Shown here: positions 11,363-22,559 of the stretch, one piece after another | How positions within the stretch are numbered: the first letter of the stretch is position 1 | How the letters are laid out: each line of letters begins with the position of its first letter | Source of the DNA: Myxocyprinus asiaticus | Taxonomy: Eukaryota; Chordata; Actinopteri; Cypriniformes; Catostomidae | DNA length: 64,000 nucleotides | Direction: 5' to 3' | NCBI RefSeq assembly: GCF_019703515.2 | Contig: NC_059385.1 | Span: forward strand, 35,971,001-36,035,000 | Translations under genes and position numbers: made by a program | The notes under the pieces: generated by a model | What the model saw: only the letters and a program-made list of their open reading frames with translations | Database searches by the model: none | What the model was told of the DNA's origin: nothing

Positions 11363-11818
11363 CTGTCCATTTTCCTCAAAAATAGAAGAAGGGGTAATAA
11401 TCCTTTGTCCATCTTCCTTTGACTATGAAAAACATGTTGTTACTTGTTTAGATTCCATTCTGAGTAGCGAATGTTCCACCACAAAGACACAACATAAAAA
11501 AGAGAAGTTGTGGAGCAACACTTAAAAAAAAAATAAAATAAATATATATATATAATTTCCTTTTAAGAGCTGGAACGTTCTCTGAAACAGGCTCTGGATA
11601 GTGGTTGGATTTCTGATAATGAATTTACATTTTTATTCTATAAAAGTCCTCGATTAGCCTAATTTTAATTGCTCTCCAAAATTCACAAAAATTTAGAAAA
11701 TCCTCCAAGTAGACCAGTGATCAGTGGTAATGGTAGCTTATCTGAACCCATTTCAAAGTATATTGACTATTTTATTAAGCAATTTTTACCTGCAATACCT
11801 GCATACATCCAATATACT

Positions 11819-12391
11819 ATAACAAGATCGTATGGGAAGTTAGCATGCTGTTTCCAAAAGTTCCGGTACCCTAGGATCGGCAACAGTATGCCGACACACT
11901 GACATGCCCTATCTCGTATCGGACATATTTGGAATGGCTCATCTACAATTACTTTCCCTTGTGGCATGACTGGTAACGCGTTGTGTCAGTTACATGGGAG
12001 ACAACAGTTCAATCCTCATTCAAACGAGGATGTAATTACGTTTGTTTAAACAATCATGAGCTTGATAAGGAGGTTGCATTTTTATCCCTAACTTTGCATT
12101 TTGTCACTACTAATGTTTAGGGTTAAATTTGGGTTTTGGTTGGGGGGTAGATAAAAAAAAAAAAAAAAGCATTTCTCTTCACTGTTTTACACCCTGTTCA
12201 GCTGAAAACAATTATTTTTACAACTGGCTTCTGGCGACCTCTCCTGGATATAAATGGATGTCACAATTGTTTATATGCTCTGAAACACATACTGTTTTAG
12301 CCTCTGGAGGCTGTGTTTTCAAATACTCTCAACGTATTTCATATTTCAGCTAAAGAAAAATCGACACGCATTGCCGAATTTTATGTGAGAT
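11819..12391 (+). repeat. Unclassified insertion in Penelope copy 2, SINE-like
   Basis: Comparison with copy 1 shows extra sequence between the equivalents of CATCCAAGATAC and TACAGATG. Short ATACTAT/ATACTAC sequences lie at the two edges and may be a target duplication. Inside, ACTGGTAACGCG and AGTTCAATCCT resemble degenerate A and B boxes. Classification is uncertain. Confidence 0.45.
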
Positions 12392-12431
12392 CAGGCTGGA
12401 TACTACAGATGTACTGAAAAAAATTTAAGAA

Positions 12432-13040
12432 TTGAACTACATTGACGTTTCTTCTTATCTAGTAACTATGGATGTAGAGTCGTTATATACTAACATTGAA
12501 CATGAAAATGGATTGTTGGCTTTAGAATATTTTCTGAATACTAGACCTGATACAGAGTTCATATTGAATCTTACTAAATGGACCCTTAATAATAATATCT
12601 TTGTGTTCCAAGAAAAGCTTTTTAAACAAGTAAAAGTATGTGCTATGGGTGCTTGTTACAGTCCTTCCTACGCTGGATTATTTTTAGGCAAATGGGAACA
12701 TGATTATGTATTGAATCCTAGAACAAATCACTTTCTAGATAACATCATCTGGTGGGGGTGTTACATTGATGACGTTATCCTATTTTTTTTTTTTCAGATT
12801 CAGAGGAAGATCTAGTATATCTTAATAGTACTAACTCAAATGCTAAACTATCCCTAAAGTACAATAAGGAAAAATAAATTGTATGGACCTTGAAATTAGT
12901 AAAGATAAAGATGGCTTTTTACATACATCAATATTTAGGAAATCTACTGATAGAAATACGGTTCTTCATGCTAAGAGTTTCCATCCTCCTAAATTGATAC
13001 AAAACATACCGTTTGGACAATTTCAAAGACTGTGTAGGAT
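12432..13040 (+). pseudogene. Penelope copy 2 reverse transcriptase remnant
   Basis: The frame at 12432-12815 contains TMDVESLYTNIEHENG (first catalytic Asp region), GACYSPSYAGLFLGKWEHDY and YIDDVILFF with an intact catalytic Asp pair. It then shifts in a poly-T run. The frame at 12883 continues with MDLEISKDKDGFLHTS and RKSTDRNTVLHAKS. The palm motif is preserved here although it is mutated in copy 1, but frameshifts and truncation make it non-functional. Confidence 0.8.
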
Positions 13041-13103
13041 TTTTTATTTATTTATTTTTTTTAACATTTTGTATTGATTCATAGACATATCACAACATAT
13101 ATA

Positions 13104-13632
13104 CAGTACTGTGCAAAAGTTTTAGGCACTTAGGAAAAATGTTGCATAATGAGGATGTCTTCAAAAATAATTCCATAAATAGTTTTCCTTTATCAATTAA
13201 CATCAAAGACTAGTAAACATAAAAAAAGCTAAACCAGTATTTGGTGTGACCACTTTTGCCTTCAAAACAGCACCAATTCTCCTAGGTACACCTGGATACA
13301 GTTTTTCTTGGTTGTTGGCAGATAGGATGTTCCAAGCTTCTTGGAGAATTTTCCACAGTTCTTCTATCAATTTTGGCTGTCTCAATTGCTTCTGTCTCTT
13401 CTTGTAATCGCAGACTGACTCAGTATTCAGTGGGGGGCTCTGTGGGGACCATGCCATCTGTTGCAGAGCTCCCTGTTTTCTGTTCTATTCTATTCTATTT
13501 GCAAAAGAAATGTTTGGGAGTCTAAAATGTATATTTCCTTTTGACACACTAAAGCTAAAAATATAAATAACCATCTTAAGACAAATGTTTTTGTGAAGCA
13601 TCTTATGTGCCTTAGACTTTTGCACAGTGCTG
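13104..13632 (-). mobile_element. Short Tc1-like element with TA duplication
   Basis: Starts CAGTACTGTGCAAAAGTTTT and ends CTTTTGCACAGTGCTG, an inverted pair, flanked by TA at 13102-13103 and 13633-13634. At 529 bp it is internally deleted. It keeps the 3' end of a transposase gene on the minus strand (13457-13203), which places it in the Tc1 superfamily. Confidence 0.85.
13203..13457 (-). pseudogene. Tc1 transposase C-terminal remnant
   Basis: The minus-strand frame includes ELWKILQEAWNILSANN followed by PGVPRRIGAVLKAK. This is the usual Tc1 C-terminus (W..I, a P-R-R pair and AV..AKGG). The DNA-binding and catalytic parts are deleted. Confidence 0.75.
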
Positions 13633-13733
13633 TAAACTGAATCACATTTAACATTTAACCCCCACTATTATCCCTCCCCCATAATTTAGGGTTCACCCAT
13701 ATGCTTGAGGCAACATTTAAATAAATGTCAGAA

Positions 13734-14342
13734 TTAAATACTCTGGACACTTATCCATAACGAGTGCAAATGCGAGATAACGGGGTGTAACTTAACTTCT
13801 CTGATTAGTTTGATAGAAAGGCTGTGCAATGGCATAATAGTGGCAAGAACTTCCTGTTCAATACAGAACCAGGGAGGGGCTCTCTCAGGTGGAAGAGACC
13901 AATGAGCCAAATGTCTGAGACCGAATGCATAATAATAAATCAAAATCTTGGGTAGGCCTAGCCCACCTTTGTCAATCGGTCTATGTAACTTATTAAAATG
14001 TAATCTAGGATGCTTCCCATTCCAAATGAAAGACTTCGCTATGCTATCAAATTGCTTGAAATAAGATAGGGGGACATCTACAGGGAGAGATTGCAACAGG
14101 TAGTTACATTTTGGAATACAATTCATTTTAATAACATGAACCTTCCCAATCATAGATAAATGTAATGAAGCCCACCTTCCCACATCCCTCGAAAAATTTT
14201 TTATTAAGGGGTCAAAATTAACTCTAACTGAATCAGACAAATTTGCTGTGAATAAAATGCCCAAATACTTAATGCCCTGTTTGGGCCACTGGAAGGCGCC
14301 CAGCTGGAAAGCTGTTACTGGGCAGTACACTGTCAGAGCCAA
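13734..14342 (-). pseudogene. L1-like ORF2 C-terminal remnant
   Basis: 202 open codons: GIKYLGILFTANLSDSVRV, then GRWASLHLSMIGKVHVIKMN, then SFIWNGKHPRLHFNKLHRP and GGLGLPKILIYYYAFGLRH. This matches the post-palm thumb/connection region of L1-type ORF2 proteins. No catalytic residues are in this part. It continues upstream beyond 14342 in a broken frame (FSGYRVNWSKSKA) up to the L2-like insertion. Confidence 0.8.
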
Positions 14343-14462
14343 AGCTTTGGATTTGGACCAATTGACTCTGTATCCTGAGAACTTTTATTCTGCTCATTCT
14401 GCTTATTATTAAGGAATTAATAATTCTATGGAGGCAAGGCGTAGATCTAATGGGGTCAGAGA

Positions 14463-14493
<31 letters not shown>

Positions 14494-14625
14494 GTTTTAT
14501 TTATATAGCTCCTTTCCACAAGCTCAAGGACACTTTACACTCCATAAACATTTAACAGGACAAAGTACATTAATATACATTTCAACAGAAATTACAATCT
14601 CAATTACAAAGGGGGAAATAAAACA

Positions 14626-15132
14626 TCAATCAGTAATAGACAGATAATGCACTGAGAAAAGATGTGTTTTAAGATGAGATTTAAAGATAGAAATAGAGAA
14701 GATGTCATGGAGGCTCTGAGGTAGAGAGTTCCACAGTTTAGATGCAACTACACTGAAGAATCTCCCACCAAAAGTGGATAGACTAAATCTGGGGATAGAC
14801 AACAATTTGGAATCAGAAGAACGAAGAGTGCGTGCTGGTGTGTATGGATGCAGCAGATCACATATATAACGAGGTGCCAGATCATTGAGAGCTTTGTATG
14901 TCAGGAGAAGAATTTTAAACTTAATACGGCATGAGACAGGCAGCCAGTGAAGACTAAACAAGATGGGAGTAATGTCTGCAGAACGCTTGGTGTTAGTGAG
15001 AACTCTAGCTGCAGAGTTTTGGACGTATTGTAATCGGGCAATAGTTTTAGCTGGTAGGCCAGTAAAGAGGCATTTACAGTAGTCGAGATGTGATGATATG
15101 AAAGCATGAACTAGTGATTCTGCATCCTTCAA
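14626..15132 (-). pseudogene. L2/CR1-like ORF2 C-terminal domain
   Basis: 168 open codons with ARVLTNTKRSADITPILFSL, LHWLPVSCRIKF and the terminal KLWNSLPQSLHDIFSISIFK. This block follows the RT in L2-type LINEs. It ends at the stop 5' of the simple-repeat tail. The domain is well preserved, but the upstream RT is broken. Confidence 0.8.
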
Positions 15133-15380
15133 ACTGAGAATGGGGTGAAGTCATGCAATGTAATGTAGGTGGAACAAAGACATTTTAGTGATGGTTCTGA
15201 TGTGGGCTTCAAAAGTAAGAGATGGATCGAAAGTGATCGAAAGTGATTCCCAGATTCTTAATGGTTTTACAGGGTTTAGTCAGGTTTCCATTATTATTGA
15301 CACAAATGTCAATATTTCTTATAAATGTTAGTGGCCCAGAAATCATGATATCAGTTTTGTCAACATTGAATTTGAGGAAA

Positions 15381-16019
15381 TTACTGTTTAACCAAATTTT
15401 TACATAATTGATACAGGCAGTTAATGAGCTGATATCTATCTAAAAGCTGACCTAGTTGGAGAACATAAATTATGAACAGTAGTGGACCCAGTACAGAACC
15501 CTGAGTGAGAGGAGCAGTAGGGTTTTTGTTTTTCTTAATCAAGATGAAATATTGTCTGTTAGTGAGGTAGGAAGAAAACCAGGATAGAGCAGTGCCAGTA
15601 ATACCAATATCTGAAAGTCGGGAAAGGAGTGTTTTGTGGCATAGAGTGTCAAAAGCAGAGCTCAGGTCAAGCAAGATCAGAATACTGAAAAATCCAGAGT
15701 CAGCAGAGAGGAGGAGATCATTAAAAACCTTCAAGAGAGCAGTTTCAGTGCTGTGGAATAGGCAAAAACCAGACTGGAAAGGGTCATAGAGATTGTTAGC
15801 TGCAAGATGTGATTGTAACTGGGAGGCTACAATTTTTTCTAAAAGTTTAGATATAAAAGGCAGGTTAGAAATAGGACGAAAGTTGCAGAGGGAAGATGGA
15901 TCTAAGTTGGGACCTTTAAGGACTGGTGTAACAGCGGCAATTTTAAGATCAGTTGGAGCAATGGCAGAAGCAAGAGATGTGTTTGTCATATGCGAAATAG
16001 GTGACGAAATGAGGCACAA
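15381..16019 (-). pseudogene. L2/CR1-like reverse transcriptase, catalytic box lost
   Basis: Contains FRPISNLPFISKLLEKIVAS, the LLDLSSAFDT motif with its Asp, and QGSVLGPLLFIIYVL. After about LGQLLDR the sequence jumps to LINCLYQLCKN. The expected YADD box lies between these two points in related elements and is absent, so an internal deletion removed the catalytic Asp pair. A frameshift follows. Confidence 0.75.
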
Positions 16020-16474
16020 AGTTTGTCAGAGCTGTGTGAGTCCTTAGCCGGCGGGTGAATTAGCTTGTTCACCATAGCAAAGAGGGCTCTAGGTCTACAA
16101 CTTCCTTCTTGGATGATAGAGGAAAAGTACACTGAAAGTGCAGTGTTGAGTGCTGCTCTGTATTTCAGCTGATGTTCTGTAAGAGCTAAGGAATGAACAG
16201 TGAGGCCTGTTTTTCTACAGAGTTGTTCAAGACGACGACCCACTCTCTTCAGTGCATGCAGTTCAGGAGTAAACCAAAGCGATGAGCGAAAAGAGGGCAC
16301 CAGCTTTGTCTTGATGGGGGCGTGCTCTTCAAGAGCAGCTGAGATTGTTGAATTATAATTTGAGAGGATGTTTGAGGGACAGGACAGTTTCGAAGAGTCA
16401 GAAAGTAAGGGTGCACAGACAGAGGTGGAGAATGTTGAGGGGTCGACTGCTTTTAGGTCACGATAAGACACCAC
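15986..16474 (-). pseudogene. L2/CR1-like ORF2, endonuclease-RT linker
   Basis: 162 open codons between the endonuclease and RT parts, with LWFTPELHALKRVGRRLEQL and RAALNTALSVYFSSIIQEG. Related LINEs have the same W-x-x-x-E-(L/V)-x-x-L-K-R pattern here. It overlaps the RT frame by about 30 bases in another frame, showing a frameshift. Confidence 0.75.
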
Positions 16475-16516
16475 AGTTTTCTTGTATGACTTACAGTGAG
16501 GAAAATTAAATGAAAA

Positions 16517-16909
16517 TTAAATACATTTGTGATCCGAGATGCCAATTTGTGCATCAGTTGTAGAAACATTATTAAGCACTGATGTACAAACTAGATCAAG
16601 TATATGATCATGGGTATGGGCAGAAAAATTCACATGCTGTGTTAAATTTAAGCATTCAAGAATATTCGTGAGTTCAATTGTATTTGAACAGTCAGTATCA
16701 ACATGGATATTGAAATCACCAAGCAGTACAACATGGGGAGACATAGCACAGGCAAGAGTGAGTATTTCATTAAGTTCAGAGAAAAAGTGAAGATGATACT
16801 TTAGAGGTCGGTAAATCAGTAACACAATGAGAGGACTTTCTCCAACAATCTTGAGAGCCAGATATTCAAAAGATGTGACATTATGAAATTCAGTCAAAAC
16901 CGCTCTCAT
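16517..16909 (-). pseudogene. L2/CR1-like AP endonuclease fragment
   Basis: 130 codons covering the middle and end of an APE-type nuclease. It contains LIVLLIYRPLKYHLHFFSEL, VVLLGDFNIHVDTD (GDFN with catalytic Asp and Asn) and GISDHKCI (SDH). The nuclease nicks the target DNA to prime reverse transcription. The N-terminal part is in a different frame (17532-16906). Confidence 0.8.
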
Positions 16910-17532
16910 GCCATCTCGACTAACAACAGCTGGTTGCCCCCCTTTCTGTGAGGTTGGGGTTTTAACAAATATTTGTTTCCAAGGGGAGTAAGCAAATTTA
17001 GCTGTAGAAAGTCATTAGGTGTTTGCCAGGTTTCAGTTAGCAGTAGTATGTCCAGTATTTTTTGATCAGTGATGAATTCATTGAGAATTGACGCTTTGTC
17101 CATTAGAGGGTGACAGTTCAATAGTGCCAAATCCTGACAAACAAATCCGAAGTGTTTTGATGTGGAGTAGTGATCATCTTTAGTTAAATGCCTCAGTGAA
17201 AGTGAGGTTGAGCATCTTGCCGATGCAACATCAGTTTTACAGCTCCATATTTCTGTCCAGATAGATGGAATTGCTGTGGGAGATGAGCGATAGACAAACT
17301 GGAGATTCCGTGGTGAGCGATGGATATACTGTGGCCACCAGAGGATTCCGAGATCATGACAGAGTTCACATGTCTCAGAGTCTAAACATGGATGGCAGTT
17401 TAAAACTCTAAATCGTGATGTCAGTAGTTGGATTTCCATGACATGAATGCCAAGTACGAGAGCGAGGAAGATAAAAAAAAACGCTTTAATAAATGAAATC
17501 CAAGACATGTTCATATGCGAGATAAAGAGCAA
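16906..17532 (-). pseudogene. L2/CR1-like LINE 5' coding region
   Basis: Open for 208 codons. The C-terminal third has ILDILLLTETWQTPNDFLQL, the ETW active-site Glu of APE nucleases. The N-terminal part has no recognised domain. The first part of the nuclease is preserved, but the frame breaks at the join with the next piece. Confidence 0.65.
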
Positions 17533-17954
17533 AAACAGTCATGAGATGCCAAGCTACAACAACCACAATCAACAATATCGCGTTAGGCAGAACCCTGCCT
17601 AGTCTACACCTAACAGTTGATTGAGAGGAAGGCAACCCAACCAGTCAAAGAATTGTCGACACAGGTGATAAAGAGAGTGGAGACTCACTCAATACCTATG
17701 CCGAGAGAGGGCTCATGACATACCCCTGAAATGGAGTGTGAGCTGTCCAGTCTACAACGGCAGGTAAATGCTGTTTTTCTCTGGTGAGCAGAAAGAAAGG
17801 CATAGAATCCAATTCCAAACGTGTTATGGATCCAGAAGCCAACAGGATTTAACTTTATGCATAGACTAATAAATGAAAAGAAAAACAAACGGAAACAAAC
17901 ACACAAAAACATATAGTCCGAATGTGAAGCAGCAGCCAAACGCACACAGTGTTC

Positions 17955-18810
17955 TCACACTGGAAGCGGAAATTATGACATTGCAGAAAAAAATATAATC
18001 TGCGTGAAGCAAAAGCTCATGTGCCACACCTCCCACACCACCCCTGAAAAATCATCTTCCCTTCTTATCGTGGCTGCTAATGGTTCCAGGGCAAGACAGA
18101 ACAATAATGGGGAAAGAGGGCAACCCTTCCAGGTGCCTCTATCCAGAGTAAAATAATCTGAAATTAATCCATTTGTACCGCTGCTACCGGGTGTCTATAA
18201 AGTATATTTCCAAAATCTTAAAAAGATAATACATTCTACCATATCAAACGCCTTTTTGGCGAGATCACTTGCCGTGACCAGAGTCTGATCATTCACCACT
18301 GACCACATAATACTGATGAAATGCCTACTGTTATCAGAGGAGCTGCAGCCCTGAATAAACCCCACCTGATCTATATGTATAAGATATGTCATAACTTAAC
18401 TTAATCGGTTAGCCAGAATTTTTGGCAATATTTTTACATCTAGCTGGATCAGGGAAATTGTGTAACTCTTACACTCACTTGGATCTTTGTCCTTTTTAAG
18501 AATCTGATCCGGGCTTTGGATTTTTTGATGAATGAGGCATACTGTATGATCCGACCCCTAAGAACTGCCTTAAGTGACTCCTAAGCCACGCACACAGAGG
18601 ATACTGAGGACCAGTTGGTCTCCATATAGACACTGATTTCAGACTTTAGCATTTGTTGGAATTCAAGATTTTGCTAAATTGATACATTAAAGCGGCAACT
18701 ATATGATTTCTTTTTCTCCGTATGTGGCAACACCTCTAAACTCACCAGGGCATGATCCGAGACTAAAATGTTTCCAGTTGAACAATCAACAACAGATGAA
18801 ATTAGGGATT
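17955..18810 (-). pseudogene. L1-like reverse transcriptase remnant
   Basis: On the minus strand, 18520-18395 reads LKKDKDPSECKSYTISLI and KILPKILANRLS (RT start). 18392-18195 gives HIDQVGFIQGCSSSDNSRHF and ASDLAKKAFDMVE with the first catalytic-Asp motif altered (usually LDAEKAFD). 18165-18010 has WKGCPLFP-like QGCPLSP and LEPLA remnants. Multiple stops. The L2-like LINE begins just before the YADD region. Confidence 0.7.
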
Positions 18811-19586
18811 TAGTTATATAAAAAAAACAAATCTATTCTAGAATAAATCTTATGGACTGATGAAAAAAATGTATAGTCCCTACCAGATGGGTTCAAAAGT
18901 CTCCAAATATATGAAAGACCAAGATTTACACATCCTGTGAAGCGTTGCTTTTGCTCTAGGGGGCTTACACACTTTTGCTTCACTATGATCAAGGAAATGT
19001 CCATCAAAAGATTAAAGTATCCTCCCAATATTATATCATGAAGGGTGCCAGCGGCTTGCAACATCCCTTTAAGATCCATAAAAAAGCCCTGATCATCAGC
19101 GTTAGGTGTGTAAATATTAGCCAAAATCAACCTTTGCCCCTGAATTTCTGCTAAAACAATAATGACTCTTCCTAATTTATCTTTAATCTGTTTGATATAT
19201 TTTAATTGTAGATGCTTACTTATCAATGTTATGACTCCCCTGCTCTTACTTGAGCCAGCACTAAAGAAAACATGTCTACCCCATATCTTCCCAAATTTTT
19301 CAGCTTCCTGCAGGGAAAGATGCGTTTCTTGAAGAAACACTATATCATATTTCTTATATTTAAGAAAAGAAATAACCTTCCTTCTTTTTATGGGGAGCCC
19401 CAACCCATTCACATTCCACTTGGATAGAGACAATCCACTCATATTAACATTTGACATTTTGACATATTGGAAAAAATAGATTGTGTCAAAAATACAATTA
19501 TAATGACCACATTCCACATTAATCAAACCCTGAACCTCCCCCCTAAAAAAAAAAAAAAAAACAGAAAAAAAGAAAAACGTGTGCAT
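18810..19586 (-). pseudogene. L1-like AP endonuclease remnant
   Basis: 258 open codons. WNVNGLGLPIKRRKVISFLK begins the nuclease, followed by YDIVFLQETHLS (active-site Glu), SRGVITLIS, ILANIYTPNADDQGFF and ILGGYFNLLMD (usually GDFN, so the catalytic Asp is replaced by Tyr). HKIYSRIDLFFLYN ends the domain. The first 40 or so residues are probably not part of the original protein. The fold is recognisable but an active-site residue is lost. Confidence 0.8.
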
Positions 19587-19985
19587 TAACCCCGCGCGCT
19601 GTCCATCCCTCTAAACTCAAACAGTCCATGTACACCTACGAGAGCCCCCGCGACAACTTTGCCATTGGATTGCTCAAGTACATCAGAAGATAATCTATAA
19701 AACAAACTCCAGTCAATAGGAGGCATAAGCACCAAGAGCATGTAGATTCATCCACAGAACTATCCCAAAGGTATGTTATTCCACAAAAAAAACTCCAGCC
19801 GCTAGGCGGAACCAGCACAAAAAGAAGCATTTCAGCAGCTTCTCCCCCCTCTGCACTGGTGCACTGCAGAGAATGCCCCTGGGTGCTTCGGCAGAAATAA
19901 AAGAGTATATTTCTCTAAAAGAGTATATTTCTCTAAAATTGTGGCACACACGGAACGTCTTTTTAAAGACGTGTCTTTTTAAAGA

Positions 19986-20800
19986 TGCTTTTCCGATTGT
20001 GTGTTATTCCTGGTTGCGCTCGTTATCTCTTGCCTTCTGACGGTCACGATCACTGTCTTTCGTGTCTGGGCACTGCTCACGCGGAGACAGCATTCGTGGA
20101 TGGTCATGTTCTCATTGCGAGAATATGTCCATGGCAACGTTGCGGTCGCGGCTCGCCTTCGTAAGAAAGCAAGCCACCCAAGAGGCTCCCGCCGCGGTCC
20201 TTTTACCCACGGGTATGAGGCCAGTGCGGCTAGCACTGGGGGCGATTTGGGGACTCCAATGGGACCGCCTCCGCCGGGTATCCCCCCGCGGACCTCCCAT
20301 TCCCCAGCACGTTTGTCTGCCCCGATTGGGCTTCCGGATGAGTCTGCCGGCTCATCTCACGGCGAGTTCGACCTCTTATTCAGAGCCTGCGAAAGTGATG
20401 AGCTCTCAAGCGCAGCATCGGAGAGCGGGCTCGTCCAGTCGGAAGCCTCAGCTGGGCCCCTCCCTTCGGGGTCAATTGCGGGCCTATTCAGCAACACCGT
20501 GGAGGACTTTGCCCAGCAGTTTTCGATGGTAGAGCAGTTGATGGATGCTAGCCGGCATATCCTGCCCCGGCGCGGCTCAAGATCCCGCAACCTGTCTACT
20601 CATCGCCAAGGGCGTCCCCCTGCGGTGACTGCACCGGCTCCACCCCAGCCCGCCCCTTCAGCCCAGCCCAGGTGTGGAGCCCACCGCAGGAAGCAGACGC
20701 CACCCGTCTCGTGGCCGCCCAGAACCCGTGAAAGGCTTCAAAGCGCCCTTGAGACGGGCGACCCAGGGACAACGAAACCTGCTGCTCTGGAGCTGGTAAG
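19986..20800 (+). pseudogene. DIRS gag-like ORF1 pseudogene
   Basis: Starts at ATG 19986 (MLFRLCVIPGCARYLLPSDG), followed by HDHCLSCLGTAHAETAF. The frame then shifts: CSHCENMSMATLRSRLAF is read in one frame and GPPPPGIPPRTSHSP, SDELSSAASESGLVQS and SNTVEDFAQQFSMVEQLMDA in another. One Cys/His motif position is altered (GCAR for GCGH). ORF1 of DIRS is presumed to bind RNA in the particle. At least two frameshifts break it. Confidence 0.75.
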
Positions 20801-21189
20801 CAGATCTCCATCTTTTTGTTACCTTTTGCATTTAATTGCGCTGCATGCCCAAGTGGCTGCAGTACTCAAGAGCTCATTAAGAGCGGTTTCCTTGTTCCCT
20901 GGGTCACGTATCCAGTGTGCACGGCCGTCATCCACCACTCTATTTGGCAGGTTTGGCTCTCCAGCGGCAGTCTCCCGCCCCTGAGCGCCCAGCTGTGGCA
21001 CAAATCCACCCCCAATGTGACAGTCTCCAAGGGTCACGAGGACAGGCCTCTTCCTCCCCCGTCCCAGGCTGTTCCGGGGGTGGTCACAAGGAGCCAGGTA
21101 AGTGCTTCGATGTCCTTAGACTCAGCACGTTCACGACGTGGTGTGGCAGCTCGAGCTCCGCCCCGCCACGAGGCCACACCTGCCGGTAT

Positions 21190-22557
21190 GTCCGATGACG
21201 TTGTCCCTTTGGTCCCCCTTGCGCGGAACTTGGACGCATGGCTTGCGCTTTCCAATCCGTCGCGAGGGCTGGTCCGGACCGTCCAACTCGGCTGCGCGAT
21301 TCACTTCGCCGGGCTACCCTCCTACGGAAGGGCGCGATAGAACTTGTCCCTCCAGCCGAGATGAAGAAGGGGTTTTTCTTCATCATACCGAAAAAAGGCG
21401 GTGGGTTGTGGCCAATCTTGGACCAGTGAGTTCTGAACTAGGCTTTACACAGACTGCCGTTCAAGATGCTGACATGAAAACGCATTCTGGCGAGCGTCCG
21501 GCATCAAGATTGGTTCGCGGCGGTAGACCTGAAGGATGCGTACTTCACGTCTCGATCCTTCCTCGACACAGACCCTTCCTGCGGTTTGCGTCCGAGAGTC
21601 AGGTGTATCAGTACAAAGTCCTCCCTTTCAGCCTGTCCCTGTCTCCTCGCGTCTTTACGAAGGTTGCAGAGGCTGCCCTTGCCCCCTTAAGGGAGGTGGG
21701 CATTTGCGTTCTCAACTATCTCGACAACTGGCTAATCCTAGCTCATTCTCGAGACATGTTGTGCGCACACAGGGACCTGGCGCTCTCACACCTCAGCCGA
21801 CTAGGGCTTCGGGTCAACTAGGAAAAAAGCAAGCTCCTCCCGGTTCAGAGCATCTCTTTTCTCGGTTTGGAGTTGGACTCAGTCTCCTTGACAGTGCACC
21901 TTACGAACGAGCGTGCCCAGTCGGTGCTGGTCTGTTTGAAGGTGTTCAAACAGAAAACAGCGGTTCCACTGAAACTTTTTCAGAGGCTCCTGGGGCATAT
22001 GGCATCCTCGGCGGTGGCCACCCCGCTCAGGTTGATGCATATGAGGCCGCTTCAGCACTGGCTCCAGACTTGAGTCCCGAGATGGGCATGGCGCCACGGG
22101 ACACGTCACGTGGTCATCACGCCGGTCTGTCACCATCTTTTTAGCCCTTGGACCGACCTCTTGTTTCTACGGGCAGGTGTTCCTCTAGAACTGGTCTCCA
22201 GGCACGTCGTGGTCATGACAGATGCCTCCAAATTGGGCTGGGGTGCTGTTTGCAATGGGCACGCAGCCGCCGACCACTGGACGGGTCCACGACTGCATTG
22301 GCACATCAACTGCCTCGAGTTGTTGGCAATTCTGCTCGCCCTGTGGAGGTTTCGGCCGTTGATCCAGGGCAAGCACGTGCTAGTTCAGACAGACAACACG
22401 ACAACGGTAGCATATGTCAACTGCCAAGGCGGTTTGCGCTCTCGTTGTATGTCACAACTCGCCCGCCATCTCCTCCTCTGGAGTCAGCAGCACTTCAAGT
22501 CGCTGCAAGTCACTCACATCCCGGGCAACCTCAACACTACAGCGGATGCGCTGTCAT
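21190..22557 (+). pseudogene. DIRS reverse transcriptase-RNase H pseudogene
   Basis: Pieces in order: DVVPLVPLARNLDAWLALSN (21195), ELVPPAEMKKGFFFIIPKKG (21338), ILPRHRPFLRF with YQYKVLPFSLSLSPRVFTKV (21555), NYLDNWLILAHSRD (palm, second Asp changed to Asn, about 21714), then the connection LGLELDSVSLTVHLTNERAQ. RNase H follows: VVVMTDASKLGWGAVCNG, INCLELLAILLAL, VLVQTDNTTTVAYVN and HIPGNLNTTADALS. The RNase H acidic residues are present. Frameshifts near 21330-21520 and stops at 21819 and 22070 disable it. Confidence 0.85.
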
Positions 22558-22559
22558 GA

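Larger units (their letters stand above)
11565..13040 (+). mobile_element. Penelope-like retroelement, copy 2, truncated
   Basis: Homologous to copy 1 but in the opposite orientation, so the two lie head-to-head. It starts at the position equivalent to about 10120 of copy 1 (5'-truncated) and ends abruptly after IPFGQFQRLCRI in an AT-rich junction at about 13040, so the linker and GIY-YIG are missing. A 570-bp insertion (about 11819-12391) interrupts it. Divergence from copy 1 suggests separate insertions and not a recent inverted duplication. Confidence 0.85.
14455..17950 (-). mobile_element. L2/CR1-like LINE inserted in the L1-like LINE
   Basis: The minus strand encodes a 5' region (17945-16906), endonuclease (16909-16517), RT (16474-15381) and a C-terminal block (15132-14626). 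It ends in a (TTA/ATT)n tail at 14456-14492. The endonuclease has LLGDFNIHVDTDCSN and ISDHKCI. The C-terminal block has SSHLDYCKCLFTGLP and SLHWLPVSCRIKFKI, typical of the L2/CR1 group. It is near full length and interrupts L1 RT sequence. Target duplication was not resolved. Confidence 0.8.
13650..19828 (-). mobile_element. L1-like LINE, interrupted by an L2-like LINE
   Basis: Read on the minus strand: an AP-type endonuclease (19586-18810), RT sequence (about 18520-17955), then after the inserted LINE the C-terminal part of ORF2 (14342-13734). Motifs such as YLGILF, IKMNCIPK and GGLGLPK are typical of the L1/Tx1 group. The 5' end meets the DIRS copy at 19829. The 3' end near 13650 has no clear poly-A. 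All frames are broken. Confidence 0.8.

Noticed and set aside
20001..20984. A 327-codon ORF
   Set aside because: Only its middle third matches the DIRS ORF1 frame. The start and end are read in other frames through frameshifted gag-like sequence, so it is not a real protein as it stands.
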